Notes: generated from the sequence alone by a model not told the origin. DNA of 64,000 nt from Dyella terrae (GCF_022394535.1 NZ_CP089414.1:4960001-5024000); one strand, 5' to 3'. Positions 23,621 to 34,817 are shown, counted from the first letter of the stretch. Numbers and translations: made by a program.

Positions 23621-25231
23621 TCAGTTGGCAGGATGCGTCGCCGCGACGGGCATCGTTGCCGAGCCCGTCGCATTGCGTGAGCCGGCGAGCAGTTCGGCGA
23701 TCTGGTCGATGTCCTTCGTGGCAGTTGGCGCGCCGTTGGGTGGATCGTAATTGTTGAGCATGATGGCGAACGCCAGCCGCTCGCCGCTGCCGCTGGTGAC
23801 GTAACCCGCGAGGCAATGCACGAAGCTCATGCTGCCGGTCTTGGCGTGCACGTTGTTCTCAGCTGGCGTGTTACGCATGCGCCACTGCAAGGTGCCGTCG
23901 ATGCCGGCGATGGGCAGGGCCTGCGCCAGTGTGGGCCCATAGGGCTGGCTGGCGAGGAAGGCGAGCAGGCGTGCCATCGCATTGGGCGTCGCCAGATTCC
24001 GGCGCGACAGTCCTGACCCTTCTTCGATCAAGCTGGCCGCAGGGGCGATGCCGATCTGCTCCAGCATCTGATGCATCGCACGGATGCCCCAGCGCTCGCT
24101 GGTGATGAAGCCCATGCTCCCTTCGCGCTGTTCGGTGTCGGCCTGCGCCTTGACGCCAGCGAGCAGCAGCAGGTTCTGCAGATAGAGGTTCTGCGAACGC
24201 TTGAGGCCGCGCTCGAGGATGTCGCTTACCGGCGGCGAAAGCACTTCGGCCAGGGTGCGCGGCTGGTTCGGCAGGAAGGTATCGCGCCGCGGCCAGTGCA
24301 TCGCGACCAGCTTGCCATCCAACTGAATGCCATGACGCAACAGTGCCTGTTGCAACTGCCGGCCCGCAAACCGGGCGGGGTCGGGCAGGGCGAGTTTGTA
24401 GTTCTGCGCAGCCGATTTCGCCGCGATATTGCCGAAGGCATACAGCGTGTCATCGCCCGGCGCGCGATAGAGATTCACGTCATTGCGCGTGCGCTGGGCG
24501 CTGGTGAGCACGTCGTTGGTTACGGCGGGGATGGCGTCGTCGGGGTCGAAGTGCAACAGCGCGGGCGCGCCTGCGCCAACACCGGGGGCGACGGTCACTT
24601 CCACCTGGTTCTCGCCTACGCTCAGCGCGCTCGTCGGCACGGCGAACCAGCTTTGCAGGTCGGTAGCTTCCCAGCCGCTGCCCATCATGGGGCTGGCGAA
24701 GTAGGTGGCATCGGCGATCAGGTCGCCGTGCACGTGCTTAAGGCCTTGCGCGGCCAGTTGTTCGGCGAGTTGGTCGGCCCAGTGCAGAGTGGCTGCATCT
24801 ACGCCGAGCGTGGGGTCACCCATGCCGTAGAGGATCAGGGGACCATCCAGCTTTCCGTTGTGGATCTCGCCACCGGCGAACACACGCGTGGGAATGCGGT
24901 AGTCCGGACCGAGCTCGCTGAGTGCCACCGCGGCCGTAAACAGTTTGGTGGTGGAGGCCGGCTGGAAAAGCTGGTCCGCGTGATGGCTGTAGATCGTGCG
25001 GCCCGAGCTGAGGGAGATCACGGCGATGCCCCAGTCGGCGCCCGCAAAGCGGGGCTGGCCGATGAGGTTGTCGATCTGGTCGGTCAGCGAAGGCGCCGTG
25101 GCGGCGCGGGTGGGAGCGGACGTCGTAGGGCCAGGGGTGGAGGCCGTTTGTCCCGCTGCGGAAGGCATTACCAGCGCCATGCCAAAAAGCGCGGCGGTAC
25201 AACGGCATAGCAGGCGATACGGTCGGGCCAT
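23621..25231 (-). CDS. dacB: D-alanyl-D-alanine carboxypeptidase/endopeptidase (PBP4 type)
   Basis: 536 residues with a signal peptide ending near AAGQ (residues 25-28). The penicillin-binding site has S93-T-T-K96 in FQPASTTKLF, SQN in LKRSQNLYLQN, and KTG in NVHAKTGSMSFVH. The large insert between the first two motifs is typical of class C PBP4. The enzyme trims pentapeptides and cleaves peptidoglycan cross-links in the periplasm. A Ser/Thr/Pro/Ala-rich linker (residues 28-48) follows the signal peptide. The gene is convergent with the glutathione peroxidase (26 bases) and divergent from slyD. Confidence 0.94.
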   Translation of the reverse strand: MARPYRLLCRCTAALFGMALVMPSAAGQTASTPGPTTSAPTRAATAPSLTDQIDNLIGQPRFAGADWGIAVISLSSGRTIYSHHADQLFQPASTTKLFTAAVALSELGPDYRIPTRVFAGGEIHNGKLDGPLILYGMGDPTLGVDAATLHWADQLAEQLAAQGLKHVHGDLIADATYFASPMMGSGWEATDLQSWFAVPTSALSVGENQVEVTVAPGVGAGAPALLHFDPDDAIPAVTNDVLTSAQRTRNDVNLYRAPGDDTLYAFGNIAAKSAAQNYKLALPDPARFAGRQLQQALLRHGIQLDGKLVAMHWPRRDTFLPNQPRTLAEVLSPPVSDILERGLKRSQNLYLQNLLLLAGVKAQADTEQREGSMGFITSERWGIRAMHQMLEQIGIAPAASLIEEGSGLSRRNLATPNAMARLLAFLASQPYGPTLAQALPIAGIDGTLQWRMRNTPAENNVHAKTGSMSFVHCLAGYVTSGSGERLAFAIMLNNYDPPNGAPTATKDIDQIAELLAGSRNATGSATMPVAATHPAN

Positions 25232-25392
25232 GGGCGGAGTATCGCCAATCCTGGGCGCTTTCGGCTAGGGATGGGCAGGGGCGTTGAGAACACCCCTGGT
25301 CGGCCACGTCGCCAGGGGTCTGCTACGCTTATTCCTTCGTGCCGGCCCCTGCCGGTGCTTCCTCCCTATTCGAGCCTATTTGAGATTCATCT

Positions 25393-25875
25393 ATGCAGAT
25401 CGCCAAGAACTCCGTCGTTTCCTTCCACTACACGCTGACCGACGACAACGGCCAGGTGCTCGACAGCTCGCAGGGTCGCGAGCCGCTCGTTTACCTGCAG
25501 GGCGTTGGCCAGATCGTCCCGGGCCTGGAGAAGGTGATGGAAGGCCGCCAGGTCGGCGACCAGTTCAAGGTCGACGTTGCGCCGGAAGAGGGCTACGGCG
25601 TGCATCACGCTGAGCTTGTGCAGGAAGTGCCGCGCGAGGCCTTCCAGGGCGTGGAAGACATCCAGCCGGGCATGCAGTTCCAGGGCCGCGGCCCGCAGGG
25701 CGTGATCAACGTCACCGTGACCAAGATCGAGAATGACACGGTGCACATCGACGGCAACCATCCGCTTGCCGGCCAGACGCTGCACTTTGACGTGGAAATC
25801 ACCGACGTGCGCCAGGCCAGCGAAGAAGAGCTCGCCCACGGCCACGTGCACGGCGAAGGCGGCCACGACCACTGA
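25393..25875 (+). CDS. slyD: SlyD-type FKBP peptidyl-prolyl isomerase
   Basis: 160 residues. The N-terminus VVSFHYTLTDDNGQVLDSS and the lid domain with GYGVHHAELVQEVPREAF define SlyD: an FKBP prolyl isomerase with an inserted chaperone flap. The C-terminal tail HGHVHGEGGHDH is a short His-rich metal-binding tail, as used for nickel delivery in E. coli, although here without the Cys residues. It is cytoplasmic, with protein folding and metal handling as likely roles. The gene is single and divergent from dacB. Confidence 0.95.
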   Translation: MQIAKNSVVSFHYTLTDDNGQVLDSSQGREPLVYLQGVGQIVPGLEKVMEGRQVGDQFKVDVAPEEGYGVHHAELVQEVPREAFQGVEDIQPGMQFQGRGPQGVINVTVTKIENDTVHIDGNHPLAGQTLHFDVEITDVRQASEEELAHGHVHGEGGHDH

Positions 25876-25973
25876 TGCATGACGCGGACGTTGGCCCACG
25901 CGCCAACGTCCGCGAAGCACGGCATGATGCCGTTGCCTGACACCGGGTTGCACCCGGCTGGACAAGGAGTGTC

Positions 25974-27152
25974 ATGCGAGGAAATCTGCATATCGCCGTG
26001 GTGGGCTATGGCGTGGCCGGGCAGGCAAGCTGCCTGTTGCTGGGTGCCGCAGGGCACCGCCTGACCGTCTTCGAGCAAGCAGCGTCACCCGGGCCCGTCG
26101 GCGCGGGTTTCTTGCTGCAACCGACAGGCCTCTCTGTGCTTACCCGCTTGGGCCTGCTCGAACAGGCGCTGGCCAGCGGTCAGCGGATCGAGCGTTTGTA
26201 CGGCTGTAACCTCGCAGGGCGCGCCGTGATGGACATGCGCTACGCCGAGCACGCTGCTGGTTGCTTCGGGCTTGGCATGACGCGTGGGGCCTTGTTCTCG
26301 TTGCTCGATGGCGCTTGGGCAGGGCGCAGTGCGATACGCAGCGGCACGCGAATCGATCGCCTGTCGGATGATGGTCGCTATCTGATCGACGGCGAAGGCC
26401 AACGATACGGCCCGTTCGACCTGATCGTGGCAGCGGACGGCGCGCACTCCGCGCTGCGCCGACAGCCCGGTGTGGTCCGTCGCGAAGGGCTCTATCCCTG
26501 GGGTGCTATGTGGTGCCTGTTGCCGGCCACGCAGTGGCCGCATAACGACGTACTGCACCAGCGTTACGCGGGAACCCGGGAAATGATTGGCCTGCTGCCC
26601 GTGGGGCGCCGTGACGATACCGACGCACGGTGGCTGACGTTTTTTTACAGCCTGCCCGGCGCGCAAGTCGATGCTTTCGACGACGAAGCGCTGCAACGCA
26701 TGCGTCATCGTCTCGGCGAACTCTGGCCTGAGGCGCTGCCGTTGCTCGAGGGCATCCAGTCATCCACCCAGTTGCATCGCGCGCGCTACCGCGACGTGGT
26801 GCTGCACCAGACGACATGGAACAACGTCGTTTTCATCGGCGACGCTGCGCACGCGATGAGCCCACAGCTCGGGCAGGGCGTGAACATGGCATTGCTCGAC
26901 GCACAGGCGCTTGCCGATGCACTGGCAGAGCACGATGACCTCGCGCCGGGGTTGGATGCCTATCGACGGCAGCGCCGCACGCATGTCGGCATCTATCAGC
27001 GATTGAGCCGCTTCCTGACGCCGTTGTTCCAATCGGATCGCGACATGCTGGCCGGCATTCGTGATCGCGTTTTCGGCCCGCTCGGGCGTATGCCCATCGC
27101 GCGCGGAGAGATGCTGCGCATACTCACCGGCACCAAGCGGACCTGGTGGTAG
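25974..27152 (+). CDS. FAD-dependent aromatic-hydroxylase-like monooxygenase
   Basis: 392 residues from ATG 25974, preceded by AAGGAG (25964-25969). The N-terminal FAD-binding motif is VVGYGVAGQASCLLL and the second is VFIGDAAHAMSPQLGQGVN, the GD motif of group A flavoprotein monooxygenases (salicylate hydroxylase, UbiH, kynurenine monooxygenase). The DG motif appears as LIVAADGAHSALR. It is cytoplasmic; the substrate is unknown. The first glycine motif reads GYG instead of the usual GAG. It is convergent with pldA, 6 bases between stops. Confidence 0.88.
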   Translation: MRGNLHIAVVGYGVAGQASCLLLGAAGHRLTVFEQAASPGPVGAGFLLQPTGLSVLTRLGLLEQALASGQRIERLYGCNLAGRAVMDMRYAEHAAGCFGLGMTRGALFSLLDGAWAGRSAIRSGTRIDRLSDDGRYLIDGEGQRYGPFDLIVAADGAHSALRRQPGVVRREGLYPWGAMWCLLPATQWPHNDVLHQRYAGTREMIGLLPVGRRDDTDARWLTFFYSLPGAQVDAFDDEALQRMRHRLGELWPEALPLLEGIQSSTQLHRARYRDVVLHQTTWNNVVFIGDAAHAMSPQLGQGVNMALLDAQALADALAEHDDLAPGLDAYRRQRRTHVGIYQRLSRFLTPLFQSDRDMLAGIRDRVFGPLGRMPIARGEMLRILTGTKRTWW

Positions 27153-27158
27153 CTGACA

Positions 27159-28280
27159 TTAGTACCAATCGAGCAGCGAAATGCCGATGCCGAGGTAGGT
27201 GGCGTTGTGGTTGTAGTCGATCATGCTTTCGCCATAACCCTTGAACAACTCCATGTAGCCGCGCAAGTTGCCCGCCACCGGGAACGACCAGGTCAGCTGC
27301 GCTGCGCCATGGCTCTCGCTGCCGCCGCGCAGTGAATGACGCAGCATCAGACCGAATTCCTGACCATTCCATTCATGGATGATCTGCATGTCGGCGCGCC
27401 CCATGTAGTTGCTGATGTCGGGGTTGTTGTCGTCTTTGCCGCCTTCGGGAATGCGCCACCACGGCCGGAACATGATGGTCCATTCGGGGCGTTCGAAGCC
27501 GAAGTAGCCCATCACACGATTCCAGCTCCGCGACAGTGGATCAGACTGTCCGTTGGATTGATGGTTGAGCCCGATGCCCATCAGTCGGCCGTCCCATCCG
27601 GCCACCTGATAGTTCGTGTCGAACATCAGCATGGCTTCCGGCTCGTAGTTGGTTTCGCGGAATGGTCGCGATTCTTGTTTGTTGTAGACCTGCCAGCGCG
27701 ACGACTGGGTATAGCCCACCCACAGATCGCCCGTGTCGCCGAACACACCTTGCCAGATTTTGGTCTTCAGACTGAGCTGGAACTTGCTCTCGATATTGTC
27801 CAAGTGCTGTGGTTCGTCGACGCTGTTGATCGGGTTGGCGCTCGTCGGCTGCCGGTTCTGATTGCTGCTGGCAAAGAACGGCAACACCACAATCGGTTTG
27901 TAGCCGCGCAGGTTGAACGTACCGAGCTTGCTCTCGGGCGACAGCTCCCAACGGCTGTCGAGCAGGGACAGTGGTTTTACCTCAGGTGTTGCCTGCGCCG
28001 TGGCGGTCGACGGATTGGCGCCCGTGTTCTTGGACGCTTCGTGGCCAAACACGTTGGTAGAGGAGGCCGTGGATGCCTCCTGTGCAGCGTTGTCAGTTTT
28101 CTTTTGTGCTGCCGGAAGATTGTCGCGCCCCGTGGCGCGGTCGTAGCAAGCCAGGCGCTGCGAGTCGGTTTCGATGGCGGTGCATGCGCGGATATCCATC
28201 GGGCTGGGATTTTGCGCACGGGCGGCGAGCGAAGGCAGACCAAGCGTGAGCACCAAAGCTGCCGAGGTGGTAAGTCGCAT
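27159..28280 (-). CDS. pldA: Outer-membrane phospholipase A
   Basis: 373 residues from ATG 28280, which has GGAG nine bases upstream; an ATG five codons earlier (28295) is less well placed. After a signal peptide ending ARAQ comes a linker of about 110 residues rich in Ala/Thr/Asn, with CTAIETDSQRLACYD near the start. The C-terminal domain is the OMPLA beta barrel. The catalytic residues are the His and Ser of GLNHQSNGQSDPLSRSWNRV with the Asn further on. The end is LGIGISLLDWY, with an aromatic terminal residue suited for barrel assembly. It hydrolyses phospholipids in the outer leaflet when the membrane is disturbed. Confidence 0.93.
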   Translation of the reverse strand: MRLTTSAALVLTLGLPSLAARAQNPSPMDIRACTAIETDSQRLACYDRATGRDNLPAAQKKTDNAAQEASTASSTNVFGHEASKNTGANPSTATAQATPEVKPLSLLDSRWELSPESKLGTFNLRGYKPIVVLPFFASSNQNRQPTSANPINSVDEPQHLDNIESKFQLSLKTKIWQGVFGDTGDLWVGYTQSSRWQVYNKQESRPFRETNYEPEAMLMFDTNYQVAGWDGRLMGIGLNHQSNGQSDPLSRSWNRVMGYFGFERPEWTIMFRPWWRIPEGGKDDNNPDISNYMGRADMQIIHEWNGQEFGLMLRHSLRGGSESHGAAQLTWSFPVAGNLRGYMELFKGYGESMIDYNHNATYLGIGISLLDWY

Positions 28281-28414
28281 GGGGATAGGCTCCATCCTGG
28301 TCGGGCGCGATCATTGCGCAGCGCCGAAAGCCGGTTCCATATCAGCAGCGCCATGCATCGCACGTGACGACGCGGGCCGCCGTTGCCGGTGACCCGCGTC
28401 AATATCACTGCATC

Positions 28415-28843
28415 TTACTGGTTGTTGTTCAACCAGCGCTCGTACTGTGCCTTGGTGATGTGCCCGGAATGGCCCTTGTCCACGTAGCTGAAATCATTGG
28501 CGAGCAAGGGATAAGCCGAGGCCTGCGTCTCCGTGATGTACTTGGAACCACCCGACAATTGCTCGAAGCTCGGCGCCGGGCCCGGATTGACCGGTGGAAC
28601 GCTGGAGTTGATCGTCACCTGCTGGCCACCGGCATTGGTCTGCGCCTGCGTACCACCCGGCGGTGGTGGCGGCGTCGGCGTGGCGCTGGGCATCGTCTGG
28701 GTCGGCGGTGGCGGAGGCGACGGCATGTTTTGCGTCGGCGGCGGTGGTGGTGTTGGCATGGTCTGATCCTGTGCCAACAGCGAGCCCGCCAGCATCATCG
28801 ATCCGGCGGTTACAAGAGCGAGAAGGGGAATGCGGGGTTTCAT
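28415..28843 (-). CDS. Exported proline-rich protein with a C-terminal EF-hand-like motif
   Basis: 142 residues from ATG 28843. A signal peptide (to about AQDQ, residue 25) is followed by a Pro/Thr region with PTPPPPPTQ repeats (28-65). The C-terminal 45 residues read ANDFSYVDKGHSGHITKAQY, with an EF-hand-like loop DKGHSGHIT that lacks some usual acidic ligands. Xanthomonadales proteins with one degenerate EF hand after a Pro-rich spacer are known but not characterised. Calcium binding is a guess. It is in the same direction as pldA but separated by 134 bases. Confidence 0.7.
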   Translation of the reverse strand: MKPRIPLLALVTAGSMMLAGSLLAQDQTMPTPPPPPTQNMPSPPPPPTQTMPSATPTPPPPPGGTQAQTNAGGQQVTINSSVPPVNPGPAPSFEQLSGGSKYITETQASAYPLLANDFSYVDKGHSGHITKAQYERWLNNNQ

Positions 28844-28963
28844 CGTCGTTACTCCATGCCAGAATGCGTGGCTCGTATGCGGATGCGCGCGATGGTGCAG
28901 CGATGTGCGATTTTCGCGCTGCAAGTCCTTCGCGCTGATTTCAAACTAACAAAACGCGGCTAA

Positions 28964-30268
28964 ATGCCACCTCAACAAAGGCATCGTGATCACGTGAAGG
29001 CATCGTTACCGTTGTCGGTTGCTTCATCTGCGCTATCCGCTTCGTTGAGCCTCGCGCAGGCGCAACGCCTCCATTTGGCCGCGCAGGGCGTGCTTAACAA
29101 GCCCAAGGCACGGGCGAAGAAGGCGGATGTTGTCGATACGGTGGCGCGCATGCGCCTGCTGCAGATCGACAGCATCCATGTGGTCGCACGCAGCCCTTAC
29201 CTGGTGCTGTACTCGCGCCTTGGCGACTATGATCCGCAATGGCTGGAAGGCGTACTGGAAGACGGGCGCATCGCCGAGAGCTGGGCGCATGAAGCATGCT
29301 TTGTACCAGCGGCAGACCTGCCACTTCATCAGGCATGGCGCACGCAGCGAGCGATGCATTGGGCTTACAAACATGCCGATCGAATGCATCGCGAGCATCG
29401 TGAGGGCATGGATGCGTTGCTCACACGCATACGCGACAACGGTGCTGCGCGCGCCGCCGATTTCGAGAGCGAAACGCGCAGCGCAGGTGGCTGGTGGTCA
29501 TGGAAGCCGGAGAAGCGCTGGCTCGAAGCATGGTTCGCTCTGGGCGAGTTGATGGTGACCCGGCGCGAGCGCTTTCAGCGTGTTTACGATCTGGCGGAGC
29601 GCGTGTTGGAAAAACTCGAGCCACCGATGGATCCAGCATTGCTTGCACTTGATCATGAAGCGTTGCGACGTCGCTTTATCCTCGACAGCGTTCGCGCGCT
29701 CGGCGTCACACAGGCGCGTTGGGTTGCCGACTACTATCGACTGAAACCCGCAGTGACCGACAAGGAGCTGGCGCCGTGGGTAGGCAGCGGCGAGTTGCTG
29801 ATGGTGCAGGTGGCCGATTGGAACGTGCCCGCTTACGTGCATCGCGACAACGAAGCGTTGCTCGCGCAGGCGGCATCAGGTCAATTGCGTCCGACGCACA
29901 CGACGTTGCTGTCGCCGTTCGATCCCATTGTGTGGGATCGCGCACGTGCACAGATTTTGTTCGGGTTCGAATACACCATCGAGTGCTATGTGCCGGCACC
30001 CAAGCGTCGCTACGGCTACTACGTGTTGCCGATCCTCCATCGGGGACGGTTGATCGGCCGACTGGATGCGAAGGCTCATCGTCGCGAGGGCGTCTTCGAG
30101 GTCAAAGCTCTGTTCCTTGAGCCTGATGTCGAGGCGACGCCTCGGTTGCTTGAGGATGTCGCCGGCGCGATACGCGCGTCGGCGCAGTGGCATGGCACGC
30201 CCAAGGTGAAGCTCGCACGCAGTCGGCCCACGTCCGTGGCCCCCGCGCTACGTGCGCTTCTTCGCTGA
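28964..30268 (+). CDS. YcaQ-like winged-helix DNA glycosylase family protein
   Basis: 434 residues; the true start may be later, since residues 1-30 are poorly conserved (an in-frame ATG opens at 28964). The fold is HTH_42 (PF06224), three tandem winged helices, as in AlkZ/YcaQ. The catalytic QxD motif is present as RLLQIDSIHVVARSPYLVL. AlkZ and YcaQ unhook interstrand DNA cross-links and azinomycin adducts, so a cross-link repair function is likely. Later landmarks are WAHEACFVP and the C-terminal GRLIGRLDAKAHR. It is cytoplasmic and not linked to biosynthetic genes here. Confidence 0.88.
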   Translation: MPPQQRHRDHVKASLPLSVASSALSASLSLAQAQRLHLAAQGVLNKPKARAKKADVVDTVARMRLLQIDSIHVVARSPYLVLYSRLGDYDPQWLEGVLEDGRIAESWAHEACFVPAADLPLHQAWRTQRAMHWAYKHADRMHREHREGMDALLTRIRDNGAARAADFESETRSAGGWWSWKPEKRWLEAWFALGELMVTRRERFQRVYDLAERVLEKLEPPMDPALLALDHEALRRRFILDSVRALGVTQARWVADYYRLKPAVTDKELAPWVGSGELLMVQVADWNVPAYVHRDNEALLAQAASGQLRPTHTTLLSPFDPIVWDRARAQILFGFEYTIECYVPAPKRRYGYYVLPILHRGRLIGRLDAKAHRREGVFEVKALFLEPDVEATPRLLEDVAGAIRASAQWHGTPKVKLARSRPTSVAPALRALLR

Positions 30269-30271
30269 AAC

Positions 30272-30748
30272 TCAGTGTGCGCTGCTGCTCCCTGCAGGGC
30301 TCGTCGGCGCGCACGACTTGCCCTGGAGCGTGGCGCGCAATTGCTTGGCGAGCGCGCTGCAGCGTGCGCCCAGTTGTGGACGTGCATTGGGATCCACGGA
30401 GTCTTGCAGCAGGCTGGTGCGCATGTCTTCGTAGCGGCCCTGGATCTGGTCGGGCGGGTACACGCCCGCGGCGGCGTGGCAGGACACATAGCTGGCCAGA
30501 TAATCGTCGCAGGCAGGGATGCCTGTACTGCTGGGCAGGGGCTTGCCGCTGGATGTGGTCACGGTACCGGTGCGTGTTCGCGGTGCGCTGGTGCTGGCGC
30601 TAGTAGCCGCGGTTCGTGAGCTGGTGGCAGTTGTGCCGTGGGAGCCGTTCGTTGTGCGGGTTTCCGGTGTACTGGAGCAGCCAGCGAGGATCACGCCGCT
30701 TGCGACAATAGCGAGGAGGGCCGGGCGGTAAGGGCGACGGAACATCAT
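30272..30748 (-). CDS. Small Ser/Thr-rich lipoprotein
   Basis: 158 residues from ATG 30748, with AGGAG 8 bases upstream; the longer frame to 30805 has no site. A signal peptide ends in LAGC (lipobox; Cys23). Residues 25-75 are a Ser/Thr linker, probably extended. Residues 80-158 contain CDDYLASYVSCHAAAG and CSALAKQLRATLQGKSC, four Cys that may form two disulfides. I recognise no characterised family. It is convergent with the YcaQ-like gene (3 bases apart). An envelope location is likely, the role unknown. Confidence 0.72.
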   Translation of the reverse strand: MMFRRPYRPALLAIVASGVILAGCSSTPETRTTNGSHGTTATSSRTAATSASTSAPRTRTGTVTTSSGKPLPSSTGIPACDDYLASYVSCHAAAGVYPPDQIQGRYEDMRTSLLQDSVDPNARPQLGARCSALAKQLRATLQGKSCAPTSPAGSSSAH

Positions 30749-30897
30749 GGAGCTTCTCCTGCGCTGGAAATGGGGCCGGCGGTTGAAATGAATCTCGCTC
30801 GCCAAGTGATGAGATGAAATGCGAAGACGGCGTGAAAATCAAACCCGTTGAGTAAGAACTGACGGTTATTCATTCAGGTTTCAGCCGTGTTTTCCTA

Positions 30898-31087
30898 TTC
30901 ACCTCGTGGCCGTGGAGCCGGTATGATGCACTTACTGTGTTTGCCGGGGTCACCAGAGTTTTGTGACCCGATGCCGCTGATCTCGATCTAGCAACATCGC
31001 CTCACCCCTAGGGTTTCCTTGCACACCAGTAAGCCGCCTGCGCATGTCGCGCGGGCTGAGTCTGATTAAACCTGTGGAGTGATTTAT
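30898..31087 (+). promoter_or_regulatory. Promoter and structured 5' leader of the first cold-shock gene
   Basis: The promoter is TTCACC (30898-30903), 18-base spacer, TATGAT (30922-30927). The predicted leader of about 150 nt contains GGGTCAC (30947-30953) pairing with GTGACCC (30963-30969), then ACATCGCCTCACCCC (30994-31008) and CCAGTAAGCCG (31026-31036). The same order of elements occurs before the second cold-shock gene, which supports its reality. Long leaders of cspA-type genes control translation by temperature in E. coli; a similar role is inferred. Bases 30749-30897 hold nothing else. Confidence 0.65.
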
Positions 31088-31297
31088 ATGTCTGATCGTC
31101 AGATCGGTACCGTCAAGTGGTTCAACGATGCCAAGGGTTTCGGCTTTATCAGCCGTGACAACGGCCCGGATGTTTTCGTGCATTTCCGCGCGATCCAGGG
31201 CAATGGTTTCAAGAGCCTCGTCGAAGGCCAGAAGGTCTCCTTCAAGGTCGTGCAGGGCCAGAAGGGCCTGCAGGCTGACGAAGTGATCCCGCAGTAA
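31088..31297 (+). CDS. Cold-shock domain protein, CspA family (first copy)
   Basis: 69 residues from ATG 31088 (GTGGAG upstream). The single cold-shock domain has RNP1 KGFGFIS and RNP2 VFVHF, which bind single-stranded RNA/DNA and melt RNA structure. It ends LQADEVIPQ. The neighbouring gene at 31586 encodes a close paralogue, differing at about a dozen positions. An intrinsic terminator follows, so the two are separate transcription units. It is expected in the cytoplasm. Confidence 0.95.
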   Translation: MSDRQIGTVKWFNDAKGFGFISRDNGPDVFVHFRAIQGNGFKSLVEGQKVSFKVVQGQKGLQADEVIPQ

Positions 31298-31320
31298 TTT
31301 AGCGGTTTCAAATGTTAGAA

Positions 31321-31352
31321 AAAAAGCCAGGCAGCAATGCCTGGCTTTTTTT
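31321..31352 (+). terminator. Terminator of the first cold-shock gene
   Basis: GCCAGGCA (31326-31333) pairs with TGCCTGGC (31338-31345) around GCAA, preceded by A-tract and followed by seven T. Confidence 0.95.
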
Positions 31353-31407
31353 GTTTTATTCGCAAATGTCGTTGAAATGTGAAAATCAAAACGGTGATTT
31401 AGAGCCA

Positions 31408-31585
31408 TTCACTTGCATTAAAGAAATCCGTTATGCTGGATTCACTGTGGTTGCTCGGTCACGTGCGTGCCCGATGCGTGACTCGCAAGGGTCCACATCG
31501 CTTCACCCCGATCTTGCATGCCCAGTAAGCCGTCGGCCAAAGGGGAGGCTGACTTGTCTCAGCATCGAGTTGATCGGAGTGAGTC
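31408..31585 (+). promoter_or_regulatory. Promoter and structured 5' leader of the second cold-shock gene
   Basis: TTCACT (31408-31413), 18 bases, TATGCT (31432-31437) matches the first gene's promoter in layout. The leader of about 140 nt has GTCAC (31458-31462) with GTGAC (31478-31482), ACATCGCTTCACCCC (31495-31509) and CCAGTAAGCCG (31522-31532), in the same order as in the first leader but with other sequence between. Confidence 0.65.
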
Positions 31586-31795
31586 ATGTCGGATCGTGAA
31601 GTTGGCACTGTTAAATGGTTCAACGACGCCAAAGGCTTTGGCTTCATCAGTCGTGAAAGCGGCCCAGATGTTTTCGTACATTTTCGGGCGATCAGCGGAA
31701 CGGGGTTCCGCAGCCTGAAAGAGGGCCAGAAGGTGAGCTTCAAGGTTGTGCAGGGGCAGAAGGGCCTGCAGGCTGATGAAGTGGCGCCCGCCTGA
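31586..31795 (+). CDS. Cold-shock domain protein, CspA family (second copy)
   Basis: 69 residues, ATG 31586 with GGAG seven or eight bases upstream. It has RNP1 KGFGFIS and RNP2 VFVHF like its paralogue 289 bases upstream, and ends LQADEVAPA. Changes cluster in the loop between strands 3 and 4 ([11 protein letters not shown] versus [11 protein letters not shown]). Its own promoter, leader and terminator make it independently controlled, so the two copies may respond to different conditions. Confidence 0.95.
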   Translation: MSDREVGTVKWFNDAKGFGFISRESGPDVFVHFRAISGTGFRSLKEGQKVSFKVVQGQKGLQADEVAPA

Positions 31796-31826
31796 GTTCA
31801 TTGGGGAATCTAATCGTTGCGTGAAG

Positions 31827-31854
31827 AAAAGGCCGGTGCATGCCGGCCTTTTTT
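31827..31854 (+). terminator. Terminator of the second cold-shock gene
   Basis: AAAAGGCCGG (31827-31836) pairs with CCGGCCTTTT (31843-31852) around TGCATG, and the T-run continues to 31854. Confidence 0.93.
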
Positions 31855-31913
31855 ATGCCCGGCTTTTTTGTCGTGCACCGATTAGTTAGCCTGCATGCCT
31901 TTCCTTTTGTCAT

Positions 31914-33931
<2,018 letters not shown>

Positions 33932-33941
33932 ACGAGGAGAC

Positions 33942-34817
33942 ATGATGGAACAGCAACCGATATTGATCGATGGCCGCGTGCACGACCTGGGCGACGGTTT
34001 CAACGTGCGCCGCTTGCTGCCGGTGCTGCAGGCCCGGCACGTGGGGCCGTTCGTGTTCTTCGACTACATGGGGCCAGTGACCTTTCTCGATGACAAGGGG
34101 ATGGACGTGCGTCCGCATCCGCACATCGGCCTTGCCACGGTGACTTGGTTGTTCGAAGGCGTGATCCGCCATCGCGACAGCATCGGCAGCATTGCGGACA
34201 TCCGTCCGGGCGAAGTGAACTGGATGACGGCAGGGCGCGGCATCGTGCACTCCGAGCGCACGCCGCCGGAAGCACGCGGTGGCGGCCAGCGCGCGCACGG
34301 CATCCAGGTATGGGTGGCGTTGCCACAGAAGGATGCGGAGGTAGAGCCGGAATTCCATCACCACGGTGCCGATGAATTGCCCAAGATCAACTTGCCGGGC
34401 GCGGAGCTGGTGCTGATTGCTGGCACCGGCTACGGCAAAGAATCGCCAGTGAAAGTGTTCGCGCCGATGTTCTTCGTCGACGCGACGTTGGAAGCAGGTG
34501 CGGAGTTGCCATGGCCTGATCAGCACGTCGAACGTGGCGTTTGCGTGGTCGAGGGCGAGGTGGAGTGGGATGGTGTGACCGTGTCGCCCATGCATGCCGC
34601 TGTGCAGACGGGGCCGAATTCACCCGCGCTGCGTGCCCGCACGAAAAGCCGCGTGATGTTGTTCGGCGGCGCACCGTTGGATGGCGAGCGTCACCTGTGG
34701 TGGAACTTCGTTGCCAGCACGCGTGAGCGCATCGAGCAGGCCAAGGCGGACTGGATAGCGCAGCGCATGGGCAAAGTGGTCGGTGACGAGGCCGAGTTCA
34801 TCCCGCTGCCTGTTTGA
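33942..34817 (+). CDS. Pirin-family protein
   Basis: 291 residues from ATG 33942, GAGGAG 4-9 bases upstream; the second ATG (33945) is also possible. The bicupin N-domain has the metal-binding pattern RPHPHIGLATVTWLFEG and the later HSERTPPEARG. Bacterial pirins include quercetin dioxygenases and regulators of pyruvate dehydrogenase; the role here is not known. It begins 10 bases after the Old Yellow Enzyme stop and probably shares its transcript. Full family length. Confidence 0.92.
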   Translation: MMEQQPILIDGRVHDLGDGFNVRRLLPVLQARHVGPFVFFDYMGPVTFLDDKGMDVRPHPHIGLATVTWLFEGVIRHRDSIGSIADIRPGEVNWMTAGRGIVHSERTPPEARGGGQRAHGIQVWVALPQKDAEVEPEFHHHGADELPKINLPGAELVLIAGTGYGKESPVKVFAPMFFVDATLEAGAELPWPDQHVERGVCVVEGEVEWDGVTVSPMHAAVQTGPNSPALRARTKSRVMLFGGAPLDGERHLWWNFVASTRERIEQAKADWIAQRMGKVVGDEAEFIPLPV

